Origin: Ruania suaedae
GTDB lineage: Bacteria; Actinomycetota; Actinomycetes; Actinomycetales; Beutenbergiaceae
DNA: 64,000 bases
Direction of reading: 5' to 3'
NCBI RefSeq assembly: GCF_021049265.1
Contig: NZ_CP088018.1
Coordinates: forward strand, 2,108,001 to 2,172,000
This document shows positions 50,461 through 58,123 of the stretch, piece by piece. The number at the start of each line of letters is the position of its first letter. Position 1 is the stretch's first letter. The notes below the pieces were generated by a model. The model was not told the origin of the DNA. It did not search any database and worked only from the letters and a program-made list of their open reading frames with translations. The position numbers were made by a program, and so were the translations under genes.

Positions 50461-50541
50461 CGACTGCGAAAGCGTCGTCACCCATCTCGACTACAGATTC
50501 GTAGTCGCCCATCACGACTACGAAATAATCATCAACAGGAG
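50461..50541. repeat. 27-bp direct repeats upstream of vapB
   Basis: Three segments starting CGACT[GA]C occur exactly 27 bp apart (50461, 50488, 50515). The first two match at 19 of 27 positions; the third matches over its start. Overlapping hairpins form between TCGTAGTCG and CGACTACGA (50500-50523). The gap 50376-50857 has no convincing gene; this is its main structure. Confidence 0.6.
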
Positions 50542-50857
50542 ATCGGGATGGCGATTCTGGGCACTGTCTCCAGGCCGGAGCCCCTGGGCAGGATCCTGCA
50601 ACAAGCCCGGCTCCTTGTGTGAACCCCAGGTCGAGCTCTACGGCGAACCGATCGGTAGTTTGAGGGGTGACGCCCCCACTTCCGCCTTCGTGGCCTGCCA
50701 GGGGGAACCCGAACACGCCCACCGAACCGAACGTCATTCACACGCGCGAGTCTCTATAAGCGACTATTGGCGCCCCAGGTTGACCGACAGATGGTCCAGG
50801 GCTCTGCACGGCAGCTGCCGCTTGGCACCGCGGCAATCGCGCACATCTTGTGTCGAA

Positions 50858-51547
50858 CTAGCTCTCGCTCGGTAGGGGACGGTCTCGCAGCAGCTCGGGC
50901 AGGTTCGAGCCAGCTTCCAGCAACGTCCAGAGTCGTGGATCGATGAACGTGGCGACATCTCGCAGGTCAGCCAACCGTCGATCGAGATCGAGTGCCCAGA
51001 TTCGATGGTGGTGCCCCACGCGGTTGCGCAGGTCGCGCAGCCTGGTCACGCGAGCGCTGACAAGAGACTGGTTCCGTCCCGGCATACCCGGGAACGCATT
51101 CGCCAGATCGGGCCACAAGAACATCTGCCGACGTGATACGAGTTGGTGCCAGAAGCCGAACGACGTCTCCGAGATGATCTGTCCGGCGTCGACCGACTTT
51201 CCGTTCCGACGCACGCGCTCGATCGCAACCGCGACGTCCGCGTAAGGGAAGGCGTGCCGATGAGCGCCCTTGCCGGCGTCGCGGCCGAGTTCTCGCTCAT
51301 GGTCGAAGATCCAGTGCCCCTCTCGTCCATGCTTGAGATGTCGCAGCATGAGGGTCTTGTCGATCGCGTTCCGAAGTGCTACCTCGAGATGGCCGAGCGC
51401 CCACCACCACTCCGCGGAAACTCTTACGCTCCAGTCGTACAGTTCGATGGCACTGCCGCGGTCCCCTGCGGCCGCATCGAGGTAGTGCAGAAGGCGGGTC
51501 CGTGAGACGTGCTGCTCGTACAACGCCCACATGTCGGCGTTGACCAT
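50858..51547 (-). CDS. Abi-like HEPN-domain protein
   Basis: The 229-residue protein matches the Abi_2/AbiD-type plan. An N-terminal YDWSVRVSAEWWWALGHLEVALRNAID segment near residue 37 is followed by ISETSFGFWHQLVS near 124, and the HEPN ribonuclease motif RNRVGH (Rx4H) near 178 in RDLRNRVGHHHRIW. Such proteins act in abortive infection or as toxins. Its GC content looks lower than that of neighbouring metabolic genes, consistent with transfer. No antitoxin gene is adjacent. Confidence 0.78.
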   Translation of the reverse strand: MVNADMWALYEQHVSRTRLLHYLDAAAGDRGSAIELYDWSVRVSAEWWWALGHLEVALRNAIDKTLMLRHLKHGREGHWIFDHERELGRDAGKGAHRHAFPYADVAVAIERVRRNGKSVDAGQIISETSFGFWHQLVSRRQMFLWPDLANAFPGMPGRNQSLVSARVTRLRDLRNRVGHHHRIWALDLDRRLADLRDVATFIDPRLWTLLEAGSNLPELLRDRPLPSES

Positions 51548-51735
51548 CCCGCCGAACCTCCCGTAGTGTTTCCGGTGAACACCCCGGAACCGTCCCTGTA
51601 GTCCTCGTCAGAGGACCGATCACACGGCCGGGGTTTTGCTTTGCCACGGTAGGCCACAGCACCGACACGACGGTCGCCTATCCACAGACGAAGCGGTCCT
51701 TCGACAATCTGGTCCTCTCCCGTCGGTGCAGCCGA

Positions 51736-51933
51736 TCAACGCCGCCCTGCACCACCGGGACGAAGCCGTCGACCGGCGATACCAAAGCCAATCATCAGTA
51801 CCGCCAGCCCCGTGCACATCGCCACTCGTCCCGGATCGCCGGACTCGACCAGGCCGGGGGTCAGCAGTATGAGCACGGCGCCGGTCAGCGCGGTGACAGC
51901 GATGCAGGCTACAGCGGGCCACGGGCTAGTCAT
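51736..51933 (-). CDS. Small two-helix membrane protein
   Basis: The 65-residue protein is almost entirely two hydrophobic helices (ACIAVTALTGAVLILLTPGLV and VAMCTGLAVLMIGFGIAG) joined by a short ESGDPGR loop, with an Arg-rich tail. A clear AAGGAG lies seven bases before ATG, which supports it as a real gene. No family is recognised. It sits between the Abi-like gene and the nucleotidyltransferase pair. The bases 51548-51735 hold only the Abi leader. Confidence 0.6.
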   Translation of the reverse strand: MTSPWPAVACIAVTALTGAVLILLTPGLVESGDPGRVAMCTGLAVLMIGFGIAGRRLRPGGAGRR

Positions 51934-52040
51934 CGCACGTCTCCTTCTCGTCGTCGTCCTGACACGCTACCGGCCGAAGAGCCGCCTCGACCCGCTGCAC
52001 GGCTACGTGCTCCCTCACCCGTGCGTTCGTGCAGATTCAC

Positions 52041-52079
52041 TTTACAGATTACGTCCGTTCTGGGACATTATCTGTTATG
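52041..52079 (+). promoter_or_regulatory. Leaderless-type promoter with overlapping inverted repeat
   Basis: TTTACA (52041-52046) and CATTAT (52066-52071) form -35 and -10-like boxes with a 19-bp spacer, placing the transcript start at or next to the ATG at 52077. ACAGAT (52044-52049) and ATCTGT (52070-52075) form an inverted repeat that spans both boxes, so a bound repressor would block the polymerase. This fits autoregulation by the HTH protein. Confidence 0.6.
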
Positions 52080-52742
52080 ACGCACGAGTTCCTCACGATA
52101 GAGGAGACCGCGAGCGCCTTGAGGGTGTCGACCCGCCATGCCCGCCGGCTGGCCGATTCCGGGGCGGTCACCCGAATCTCCCGTGGCCTGGTCGACCGCG
52201 CGTCGGTCGACCGCTTCCTCCTGTCCAAGCGCCAAGGCCGCACGCGCGCTTGGGCTGAGCGCACCGCCTGGGGTGCCGTCGCCATCCTGTCCGGCCGCGA
52301 CGCCGAGTGGCTGGGCGCCACGCAAGCGTCTCGACTGCGCTCCACTCTGCGCGAGATCTACGATGCCGACGAGTTGCTGACCCGGATGCGCGATCGTGCC
52401 CAGGTGCACACATTCGCAGCTCACCGCGCCGCGCTCCCTCGCCTGCGTCGTCAAATCGCCTCGGCCAACCTCCGGCTGCTCGGGATCACCGATGCGGTCG
52501 ACGACAGCGTGGACGGCTACCTCGCCGAATCTGACCTCGACCACGTGGTCCACACTCTGGGCCTGCGAGCCGACGTCGTCGGTCCTGTCGTGCTGCGCAC
52601 CACCCGGTTCGATGTCGGCCGCGTGCACGACCTCGTCGCTACCAGCACGGTCGCCGCATTGGACGCCGCAACGAGCACAGATCCCCGGCTGCGGGGCGCC
52701 GGCCACCGGTCGCTCGCCGCGCTACTGGAGGCGTACCGATGA
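52077..52742 (+). CDS. HTH protein, probable antitoxin of the nucleotidyltransferase pair
   Basis: The 221-residue protein begins with an excisionase/MerR-like helix-turn-helix (LTIEETASALRVSTRHARRLADSGAV, then VDRASVDRFLLSKR). A helical region rich in Arg and Leu follows near 85-140, then a C-terminal sensor-like part (HVVHTLGLRADVVGPVVLRTTRFDVGRVHDLV). ATG 52077 fits a leaderless promoter; the frame opens at 52029. ATGA overlap with the nucleotidyltransferase gene indicates one functional unit. It is not a standard AbiEi antitoxin. Confidence 0.75.
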   Translation: MTHEFLTIEETASALRVSTRHARRLADSGAVTRISRGLVDRASVDRFLLSKRQGRTRAWAERTAWGAVAILSGRDAEWLGATQASRLRSTLREIYDADELLTRMRDRAQVHTFAAHRAALPRLRRQIASANLRLLGITDAVDDSVDGYLAESDLDHVVHTLGLRADVVGPVVLRTTRFDVGRVHDLVATSTVAALDAATSTDPRLRGAGHRSLAALLEAYR

Positions 52743-53557
52743 ACGACGATCGCCCCACCATCGAGGTCGCTGGTGCACCCGGCGGATGGCCGGCCCCCTG
52801 GCCGAGTCTCGCTGAGCTAGCCGACGTCCTTCCAGACGAGAGCTGGACGCTGGTCGGCGGGCTGATGACTCAGCTCCACACGGTCCACCACGGGCTGGGC
52901 ATCGTCCGCCCGACCAACGACGTCGACATTGTGCTGCACATCGAGACCCGACGCGGCGTACCGAATGCTGTCGCTACCGCACTCGAGGCAACCGGCTACC
53001 GATTCCAGCCCAGCATCGACGAACACAACAAGACTGCGCACCGGTTCGTGCGCGGCTCATCCACCGTCGACCTAGTGGCCAGCGCGGCCGAGGACCAGGT
53101 CGACGTGCTGATCGCCGATCACCCCGCGCCACGCGTGATCGAGAAGTTGCGGGGCCACGACATGATCCGGATGGAGGGCGGCACACAAGCCTTACGCCGC
53201 ACGGTCGACGCCCGCCTGGAGATCGTGCCCGCTGCCAACGCGACGACGATCTCAGTGCCACGCCCCTTTGGTGCCGTGATCCTCAAGGCCGCCGCATACT
53301 TCACCAACTCGCGCGACCGAGCGCGTCACCTCTTCGACGCCACCGCGCTACTCGCGTGCATCGACGACCCTTTCGCGGAGCGGACCACGCTCACCGGCTC
53401 CGATAGCCGACGCATCGCCACCCTCGCACGCAACCTTCCGATGGAACACCCGGCGTGGCGGGCCCTGCCGGAGGACCACCGCACCCAGGCCCAACTGACT
53501 CTCGACCTGCTCGCCAGTCCTGACTCGGACTCGGCGACCGGAGGCACCTCGCTGTAG
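52739..53557 (+). CDS. Nucleotidyltransferase, AbiEii/MenT-like toxin candidate
   Basis: The 272-residue protein has the pol-beta-type nucleotidyltransferase start WTLVGGLMTQLHTVHHGLG near residue 40 and RPTNDVDIVLHIETR near 60, with the two metal Asp of DVD; SSTVDLVAS near 105 may give the third. The C-terminal half has VPRPFGAVILKAAAYFTNSRDRARHLFDATALL near 185, as in AbiEii-type enzymes. Related toxins add nucleotides to tRNA or other targets. It is coupled to the upstream HTH gene. Confidence 0.78.
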   Translation: MNDDRPTIEVAGAPGGWPAPWPSLAELADVLPDESWTLVGGLMTQLHTVHHGLGIVRPTNDVDIVLHIETRRGVPNAVATALEATGYRFQPSIDEHNKTAHRFVRGSSTVDLVASAAEDQVDVLIADHPAPRVIEKLRGHDMIRMEGGTQALRRTVDARLEIVPAANATTISVPRPFGAVILKAAAYFTNSRDRARHLFDATALLACIDDPFAERTTLTGSDSRRIATLARNLPMEHPAWRALPEDHRTQAQLTLDLLASPDSDSATGGTSL

Positions 53558-53586
53558 CGAAGGCCCCTACCTTCCGGCGTCCTCAC

Positions 53587-54060
53587 CCCCGCGTCGACTC
53601 CCGCACAATCAACCGGTGCGAGAGCAGCTACTCCTGCACCGCCGAACCCGGATCCCCGATCCGCCCGATCAGAGCCTTCACCGCCGTCTCGGCAATCTCC
53701 GCATGATCGGCCGCCACGGTCGTGAGCGGCGGGAACGAGAACGACGCCTCGGTGATGTCATCGAAGCCCACCAGCGCCATGTCCCCTGGTACGTCCACGT
53801 CATCCTCGTGCAACCGCCGCAGCGCACCCACGGCGAGCATGTCGTTGAAGCAGATCACCGCATCGGGACGCTCGGCCGACTCCACCAGGTTCGCCATCGC
53901 CTCGTAACCGTCCTCGGCGTCATAGTGCTCCACGTACTGGTGATGCCCGGCGACCACAACCTCGGCGTCCGCCAGAGCCGCCCGCACTGCCCATCGGCGA
54001 TCGACTTCTTGGTCGCCTCATACGCCACCGCGCGACCTTCGATGTGGACCTCATCGAGGT
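53587..54060 (-). pseudogene. Inactivated LacI-family regulator (left copy)
   Basis: The sequence is a near copy of the LacI gene at the right window end, at a constant offset of 9806 bp. Shared protein segments include VVAGHHQYVEHYDAEDGYEA, VESAERPDAVICF and ALVGFDDITEAS. A 70-bp deletion at 53987/53988 shifts the frame. A TAG replaces the TAC of EYLVSHRLIVRES near the C terminus. Homology fades upstream of about 54060, so the DNA-binding domain is missing. Bases 54061-54324 contain only weak coding-like remnants. Confidence 0.85.
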
Positions 54061-54324
54061 GGTACGCGGTGTGCTCGAGACCGTCGGGACTGTTGCGAAT
54101 GGCACGCCTGGTGTTGACTCGGCTGGAGAGGTCCAGGGGTCGGTGGCAGCGGCGACGACCACGCCATGCCTCAGGACGACCCAGCGGTGGTCTCCGCCGG
54201 TCACCGTGCGCAGCTCCCGGAGAGCGTTGTCGCTGGACCGGTGGTCCTGCCCGTTCTCGGCCGGTGTCGAACCACCCAGTGTCGAACTCTGTCGGATCTC
54301 CCCTGACTCTGCCTCCCGATCGAG

Positions 54325-54669
54325 TCAGGTCCCCGGCACCCCGTGCAGGGCTACGGTCAGCAGTACCACAGCATCCCCAAGGGCCTCCAGGTCATGCCGC
54401 GCGGGCGGGATCACGAGGTAGTCACCCGCGCCGCCTTCCCAAGTGTCCTCACCTGCGTGCAGCCTGACCGAGCCTCGGAGCACCTGCAGCGTGGCCTCGC
54501 CCGGGCTCTCGTGCTCACCGAGGCGGCGACCCCCGACGAGGGCTATCAGGGTCTGGCGCAGCGCGTGGCCTTGCCCGCCGTACACGGTGTGCGCGCTGCG
54601 GCCGGCGCTGTGCTCGTGCGCGGTCGCCAGGTGGTCCTCAATGAGGGTAGCCAGGGAGGTGCTGTACAT
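54325..54669 (-). CDS. Cupin domain-containing small protein
   Basis: The 114-residue cupin has LRQTLIALVGGRRLGEHESPGEATLQVLRGSV near residue 36 (motif 1) and WEGGAGDYLVIPPARHDLEAL near 77 (motif 2). GGAGG lies six bases before ATG 54669, which sits inside the end of the CBS gene. It ends the nar transcript. Small cupins of this kind often accompany nitrate or nitric-oxide stress genes; a role in redox or nitrite sensing is inference only. Confidence 0.78.
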   Translation of the reverse strand: MYSTSLATLIEDHLATAHEHSAGRSAHTVYGGQGHALRQTLIALVGGRRLGEHESPGEATLQVLRGSVRLHAGEDTWEGGAGDYLVIPPARHDLEALGDAVVLLTVALHGVPGT

Positions 54670-54940
54670 GTGGATCCTCCATAATCGTGTTCGCCGTGGT
54701 TGCACGTGCTCGTGCGGCGACGTCGGCGTCGGCGTCGGAGCAGAAGCCCGATCGGGAGCGCTTGAGACAAACCAGGCCAAGAAGGGTGTGGTCGGCATCG
54801 ATCACGGCCAGTCGGCGCATCTTGTTGCGGATGAGGAACGCCTGAACGAGAGCGGCTGGGGCATCCGGGGGCACGGTTCGGCCAGGTAGAACCGCTCGGC
54901 GGAGCGCGGGCTCGTGGCCGATGGCGCTCAGACAACTCAT
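54638..54940 (-). CDS. Small CBS-domain protein
   Basis: The 100-residue protein reads as a CBS half-domain: PDAPAALVQAFLIRNKMRRLAVIDADHTLLGLVCLK (residues 24-59), followed by RSRSGFCSDADADVAAR. Its ATG overlaps the narI stop (54937-54940). Its 3' end overlaps the cupin start by 32 bases in another frame. A single CBS motif would need to dimerise to bind a nucleotide. The 15 or so C-terminal residues look unselected, so the ancestral gene may have been longer. Confidence 0.62.
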   Translation of the reverse strand: MSCLSAIGHEPALRRAVLPGRTVPPDAPAALVQAFLIRNKMRRLAVIDADHTLLGLVCLKRSRSGFCSDADADVAARARATTANTIMEDPHVQHLPGYPH

Positions 54941-55668
54941 CGCGAGGTCCGGTCCCAGCCGCGCCGGGAGGAGCGACTACCAAGCGTGGCGTCGTCTCGG
55001 GTGCGGTAGACGATATAGGGGCGGGTGAGGTAGCCGACCGGGGCGCTGAACACGTGCACTAGCCGGGTGAAGGGCCACAGCGCGAACAGTCCGAAGGCCG
55101 TCAGGGCGTGCAGTTGGAAGCCGATGGGCGCTTCGGCCATGAGTGCGGCGTCGGGCTGAAAGGCGAGGAACGAGCGGTACCAGACGGAGACTCCCTCGCG
55201 GTAGTTGTACTCCCCGCCGATGGTGAAGATGGATCCGGCGATTGTGTTCCACATGCCCAGCACGATCACGACGGCTAGGAAGAGGTACATCACCTTGTCC
55301 ATCATCGTCGTCGCGGAAAAGACCGGTCCTACCGTGCGTCGGCGGTAGATCAGGATGACCATTCCGACCACGGTCAGGGCGCCGGCGATGAGGCCGCCGA
55401 TGACAGCGACGTAGTGGTAGATGTGGTCGTCAATGCCGACTGCGGCAGTCCACGACCGTGGCACCAGCAGGCCGATGACGTGGCCGCCGACCACTCCGAG
55501 CATCCCGAAGTGGAACATCGGGCTGCCGAGGCGCAGCAGCCGGTCCTCGTAGAGCTGCGAGGACCGCGTGGTCCAGCCGAACTTGTCGTAGCGGTAGCGC
55601 CAGAAGTGGCCGACCACGAAAGTCGCGAGGCACAGGTAGGGCACGATCACCCACAGGAAGACATCCAT
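54937..55668 (-). CDS. narI: Respiratory nitrate reductase gamma subunit
   Basis: The 243-residue membrane cytochrome b has five predicted helices and the NarI haem-ligand His pairs: SPMFHFGMLGVVGGHVIGLL near residue 50 and FQLHALTAFGLFALWPFTRLVHVFSAP near 185. It passes electrons from menaquinol to NarH. ATG 55668 shares one base with the narJ stop; the longer frame upstream is an overlap artefact. The C-terminal SRSSRRGWDRTSR tail is basic and cytosolic. Confidence 0.94.
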   Translation of the reverse strand: MDVFLWVIVPYLCLATFVVGHFWRYRYDKFGWTTRSSQLYEDRLLRLGSPMFHFGMLGVVGGHVIGLLVPRSWTAAVGIDDHIYHYVAVIGGLIAGALTVVGMVILIYRRRTVGPVFSATTMMDKVMYLFLAVVIVLGMWNTIAGSIFTIGGEYNYREGVSVWYRSFLAFQPDAALMAEAPIGFQLHALTAFGLFALWPFTRLVHVFSAPVGYLTRPYIVYRTRDDATLGSRSSRRGWDRTSR

Positions 55669-56381
55669 CAGCGTGCTCCTCGGGTGGCCGGTGCACGGAA
55701 CGCCGGCATCGGCAGCGGGACCGGTCCGTCGGGTCGGGCCGGGCCCGGGTCGAAAGCGGGGGTCTCGTACGGCGTGAGACCGACTTCCTCCTCGGGCGGA
55801 CCTTCGGCCGCGAGCCGGCGGACGGCGTCCCACTCCTCACCCTGCAGCGGCGGCAGCGTGGCGGTGACCGCCTCGACGGCACCGGCCCAGCGAGAGCCGG
55901 ACTCGCCGAGCGCGATCCGCAGCAACTCGAGACCGGCCCGGTGGTCGAGCAGCAGCTGACGGCCCTGCTCGCGGTCGATCGTGGCGGCGTACTCCAACAC
56001 GACACACAGGTGGTCGGGCAGCTCGGTGGCGGTTAGCTCGAAGCCGGAGGCGAGGTAGGTCTGCTTGAATCGCAGCAGAGCCATCCCCCGTTTGCGCGTG
56101 TCACCGTGGGCGAAGTAGGTGAGGAACAGGTTGTGCCGGCGCCGGGTATCGAAGGATCCGACGTAATCGCTCTCCAGCTCGGTCAGCGGCACCCCTTCGA
56201 GGCAGGTGACGCAGGCCCGCAGCGGCTCACCCACTCGGCCGGGAAGCTCGTGCGAAGCCCCTCGGACCAGGTCGAGCCGGCCGAGGAGCTCCTCGTCGGG
56301 GTAGCCGAGCAGCAGCGACGCCGACTGCCAGGCGACGCTCAACTCCTGGGCGCTCAGCCGGGTCCTGTTGCGGGTTCTCAT
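55668..56381 (-). CDS. narJ: Nitrate reductase assembly chaperone
   Basis: The 237-residue protein is the NarJ/TorD-type chaperone that loads the molybdenum cofactor into NarG. Typical segments are WQSASLLLGYPDEELLGRLDLV near residue 18, LESDYVGSFDTRRRHNLFLTYFAHGDTRKRG near 68 and LLRFKQTYLASGFELTATELPDHLCVVLEYAA near 102. The C-terminal 40 residues are Pro-rich and variable. It overlaps narH by four bases and narI by one. Confidence 0.93.
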   Translation of the reverse strand: MRTRNRTRLSAQELSVAWQSASLLLGYPDEELLGRLDLVRGASHELPGRVGEPLRACVTCLEGVPLTELESDYVGSFDTRRRHNLFLTYFAHGDTRKRGMALLRFKQTYLASGFELTATELPDHLCVVLEYAATIDREQGRQLLLDHRAGLELLRIALGESGSRWAGAVEAVTATLPPLQGEEWDAVRRLAAEGPPEEEVGLTPYETPAFDPGPARPDGPVPLPMPAFRAPATRGAR

Positions 56382-58123
56382 CGGTGGTCAGCCCCTCCGG
56401 TGAGACCAGCGGTGCCGCCGGGACCCGTCGCCCCGTCTTCGCTCGTGTCCGGCGGCGAGGTGTCCGGGTCAGGCTCCGGTCCGTCGGGTCTGGGCGGGAA
56501 CAGGCCGCTAGGTGCGCCCTTGCCGTCCCAGTTGAGCAGGTTCACCCGGTTGGCCTTGTCGGCCGGTGAGACGATCGTGTCGGAGGTCTGCCGGTCCTGG
56601 AGCATCTGGAAGTTCTCGACCGCGATGGGCGTCAGACCGCCAGACCCCTCGCCGAAAATCTCCGGGTTGCCGCCGCCGTACGCACTGACCGAGCACTCGG
56701 TGCCCAGTTCTTCCAGAGAGTGCGCCTGCTCCGCGTGCGCGGTCGGGATGACGTAGCGCTCGTCGTACTTGGCGATCGCGAGGAGACGGTACATGTCGTA
56801 CATCTCCTCCTCGCTCATCCCGACTGCCGCCGGGATCGAGGCGTCCGGCTCGCGGCCCATGTTGATGTCGCGCATGTAGGAACGCATGGCCGCAAGTTTC
56901 TGCAGCACCGCGTCGACCGGGGCGACGTCGCCGGCCGTGAACAGCTCGGCGAGGTACTCGATCGGGATCCGGAGCGCGTCGATGGCTGCGAACAAGTTGC
57001 CCTTGTCCTCGGCGTCGAAGCCCGTGTCCTTGACCACGTCGACGACCGGCGAGAGTGGTGGGATGTACCAAACCATCGGCATCGTCCGGTACTCCGGATG
57101 CAGCGGCAGCGCGACCTTGAACCGGTTGATCAGAGCGTAGATCGGCGAGCGCTGGGCGGCCTGTACCCAGTCCCGCGGGATCCCCGCTTTCTCCGCCTCC
57201 TGCTGCACCTCGGGGTCATTCGGGTCCAGGAAGACCTCGCGCTGCGCCTCGTAGAGACCGGTCTCGTCGGTCGTGGTCGCCGCCTCGAGTACCTTGTCGG
57301 CGTCGTAGAGCATCAGGCCGATGTAGCGGAGCCGGCCGACGCAGGTCTCGGCGCATACGGTCGGTAGACCGACCTCGATCCGCGGGAAGCAGAACGTGCA
57401 CTTCTCGGCCTTGCCGGTCTTGTGGTTGAAGTAGACCTTCTTGTACGGGCACCCCGAGATGCACATCCGCCAACCACGGCAGCGGTCCTGGTCGACCAGG
57501 ACGATGCCGTCCTCCTCGCGCTTGTAGATCGCCCCGCTTGGGCACGACGCCGCGCACGAGGGGTTGAGGCAGTGCTCGCAGATCCGCGGCAGGTAGAACA
57601 TGAACGTCTGCTCGAACTCGAACTTCACCTTGTCGGCGATCTTCTTGAGCATCGGATCGTGCTCGAGCGTCGCCGCGGAGCCCCCGAGGTTGTCGTCCCA
57701 GTTGGACGACCAGGTGATCTTCATGTCCTTGCCCGACAGCAGCGACTTGGGCCGGGCGACCGGCGTGTGCTCCTGCGCCGGCGCGTCGGTCAAGGTCGAG
57801 TAGTCGTAGGTCCACGGCTCGTAGTAGTCCTCGATCGATGGCATCTTCGGGTTGAAGAAGATCGTCGCCAGCTTCTTGAACCGTCCACCGTCCTTGAGCT
57901 TGAGCCGACCGCGCCTGCTGAGCTCCCACCCGCCCTTCCACCGCTCCTGGTCCTCGTAAGTGCGGGGATAGCCCTGCCCCGGCCGGGTCTCCACGTTGTT
58001 GAACCAGACGTACTCAGTGCCGGTCCTGTTGGTCCACGCCTGCTTGCACGTGACCGAGCAGGTGTGGCACCCGATGCACTTGTCGAGGTTCATCACCATC
58101 GCCATCTGCGCCATGACCTTCAT
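56378..58123 (-). CDS. narH: Respiratory nitrate reductase beta subunit
   Basis: The 581-residue iron-sulfur protein has four Cys clusters: CIGCHTCSVTC near residue 17, CEHCLNPSCAASCP near 183, CRGWRMCISGCP near 216 (Trp in place of a Cys, as in the known 3Fe-4S site) and CTFC with CAETCVGR near 243-263. It carries electrons from NarI to NarG. The C-terminal 45 residues (PPRPDGPEPDPDTSPPDT) are an acidic, Pro-rich extension. It shares one base with the narG stop. Confidence 0.96.
   Translation of the reverse strand: MKVMAQMAMVMNLDKCIGCHTCSVTCKQAWTNRTGTEYVWFNNVETRPGQGYPRTYEDQERWKGGWELSRRGRLKLKDGGRFKKLATIFFNPKMPSIEDYYEPWTYDYSTLTDAPAQEHTPVARPKSLLSGKDMKITWSSNWDDNLGGSAATLEHDPMLKKIADKVKFEFEQTFMFYLPRICEHCLNPSCAASCPSGAIYKREEDGIVLVDQDRCRGWRMCISGCPYKKVYFNHKTGKAEKCTFCFPRIEVGLPTVCAETCVGRLRYIGLMLYDADKVLEAATTTDETGLYEAQREVFLDPNDPEVQQEAEKAGIPRDWVQAAQRSPIYALINRFKVALPLHPEYRTMPMVWYIPPLSPVVDVVKDTGFDAEDKGNLFAAIDALRIPIEYLAELFTAGDVAPVDAVLQKLAAMRSYMRDINMGREPDASIPAAVGMSEEEMYDMYRLLAIAKYDERYVIPTAHAEQAHSLEELGTECSVSAYGGGNPEIFGEGSGGLTPIAVENFQMLQDRQTSDTIVSPADKANRVNLLNWDGKGAPSGLFPPRPDGPEPDPDTSPPDTSEDGATGPGGTAGLTGGADHR

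Noticed and set aside
50405-50737. Possible 110-residue gene upstream of vapB
   Set aside because: No ribosome-binding site or family motif; its only regularity comes from the 27-bp direct repeats. It was kept as repeat DNA, not as a gene.
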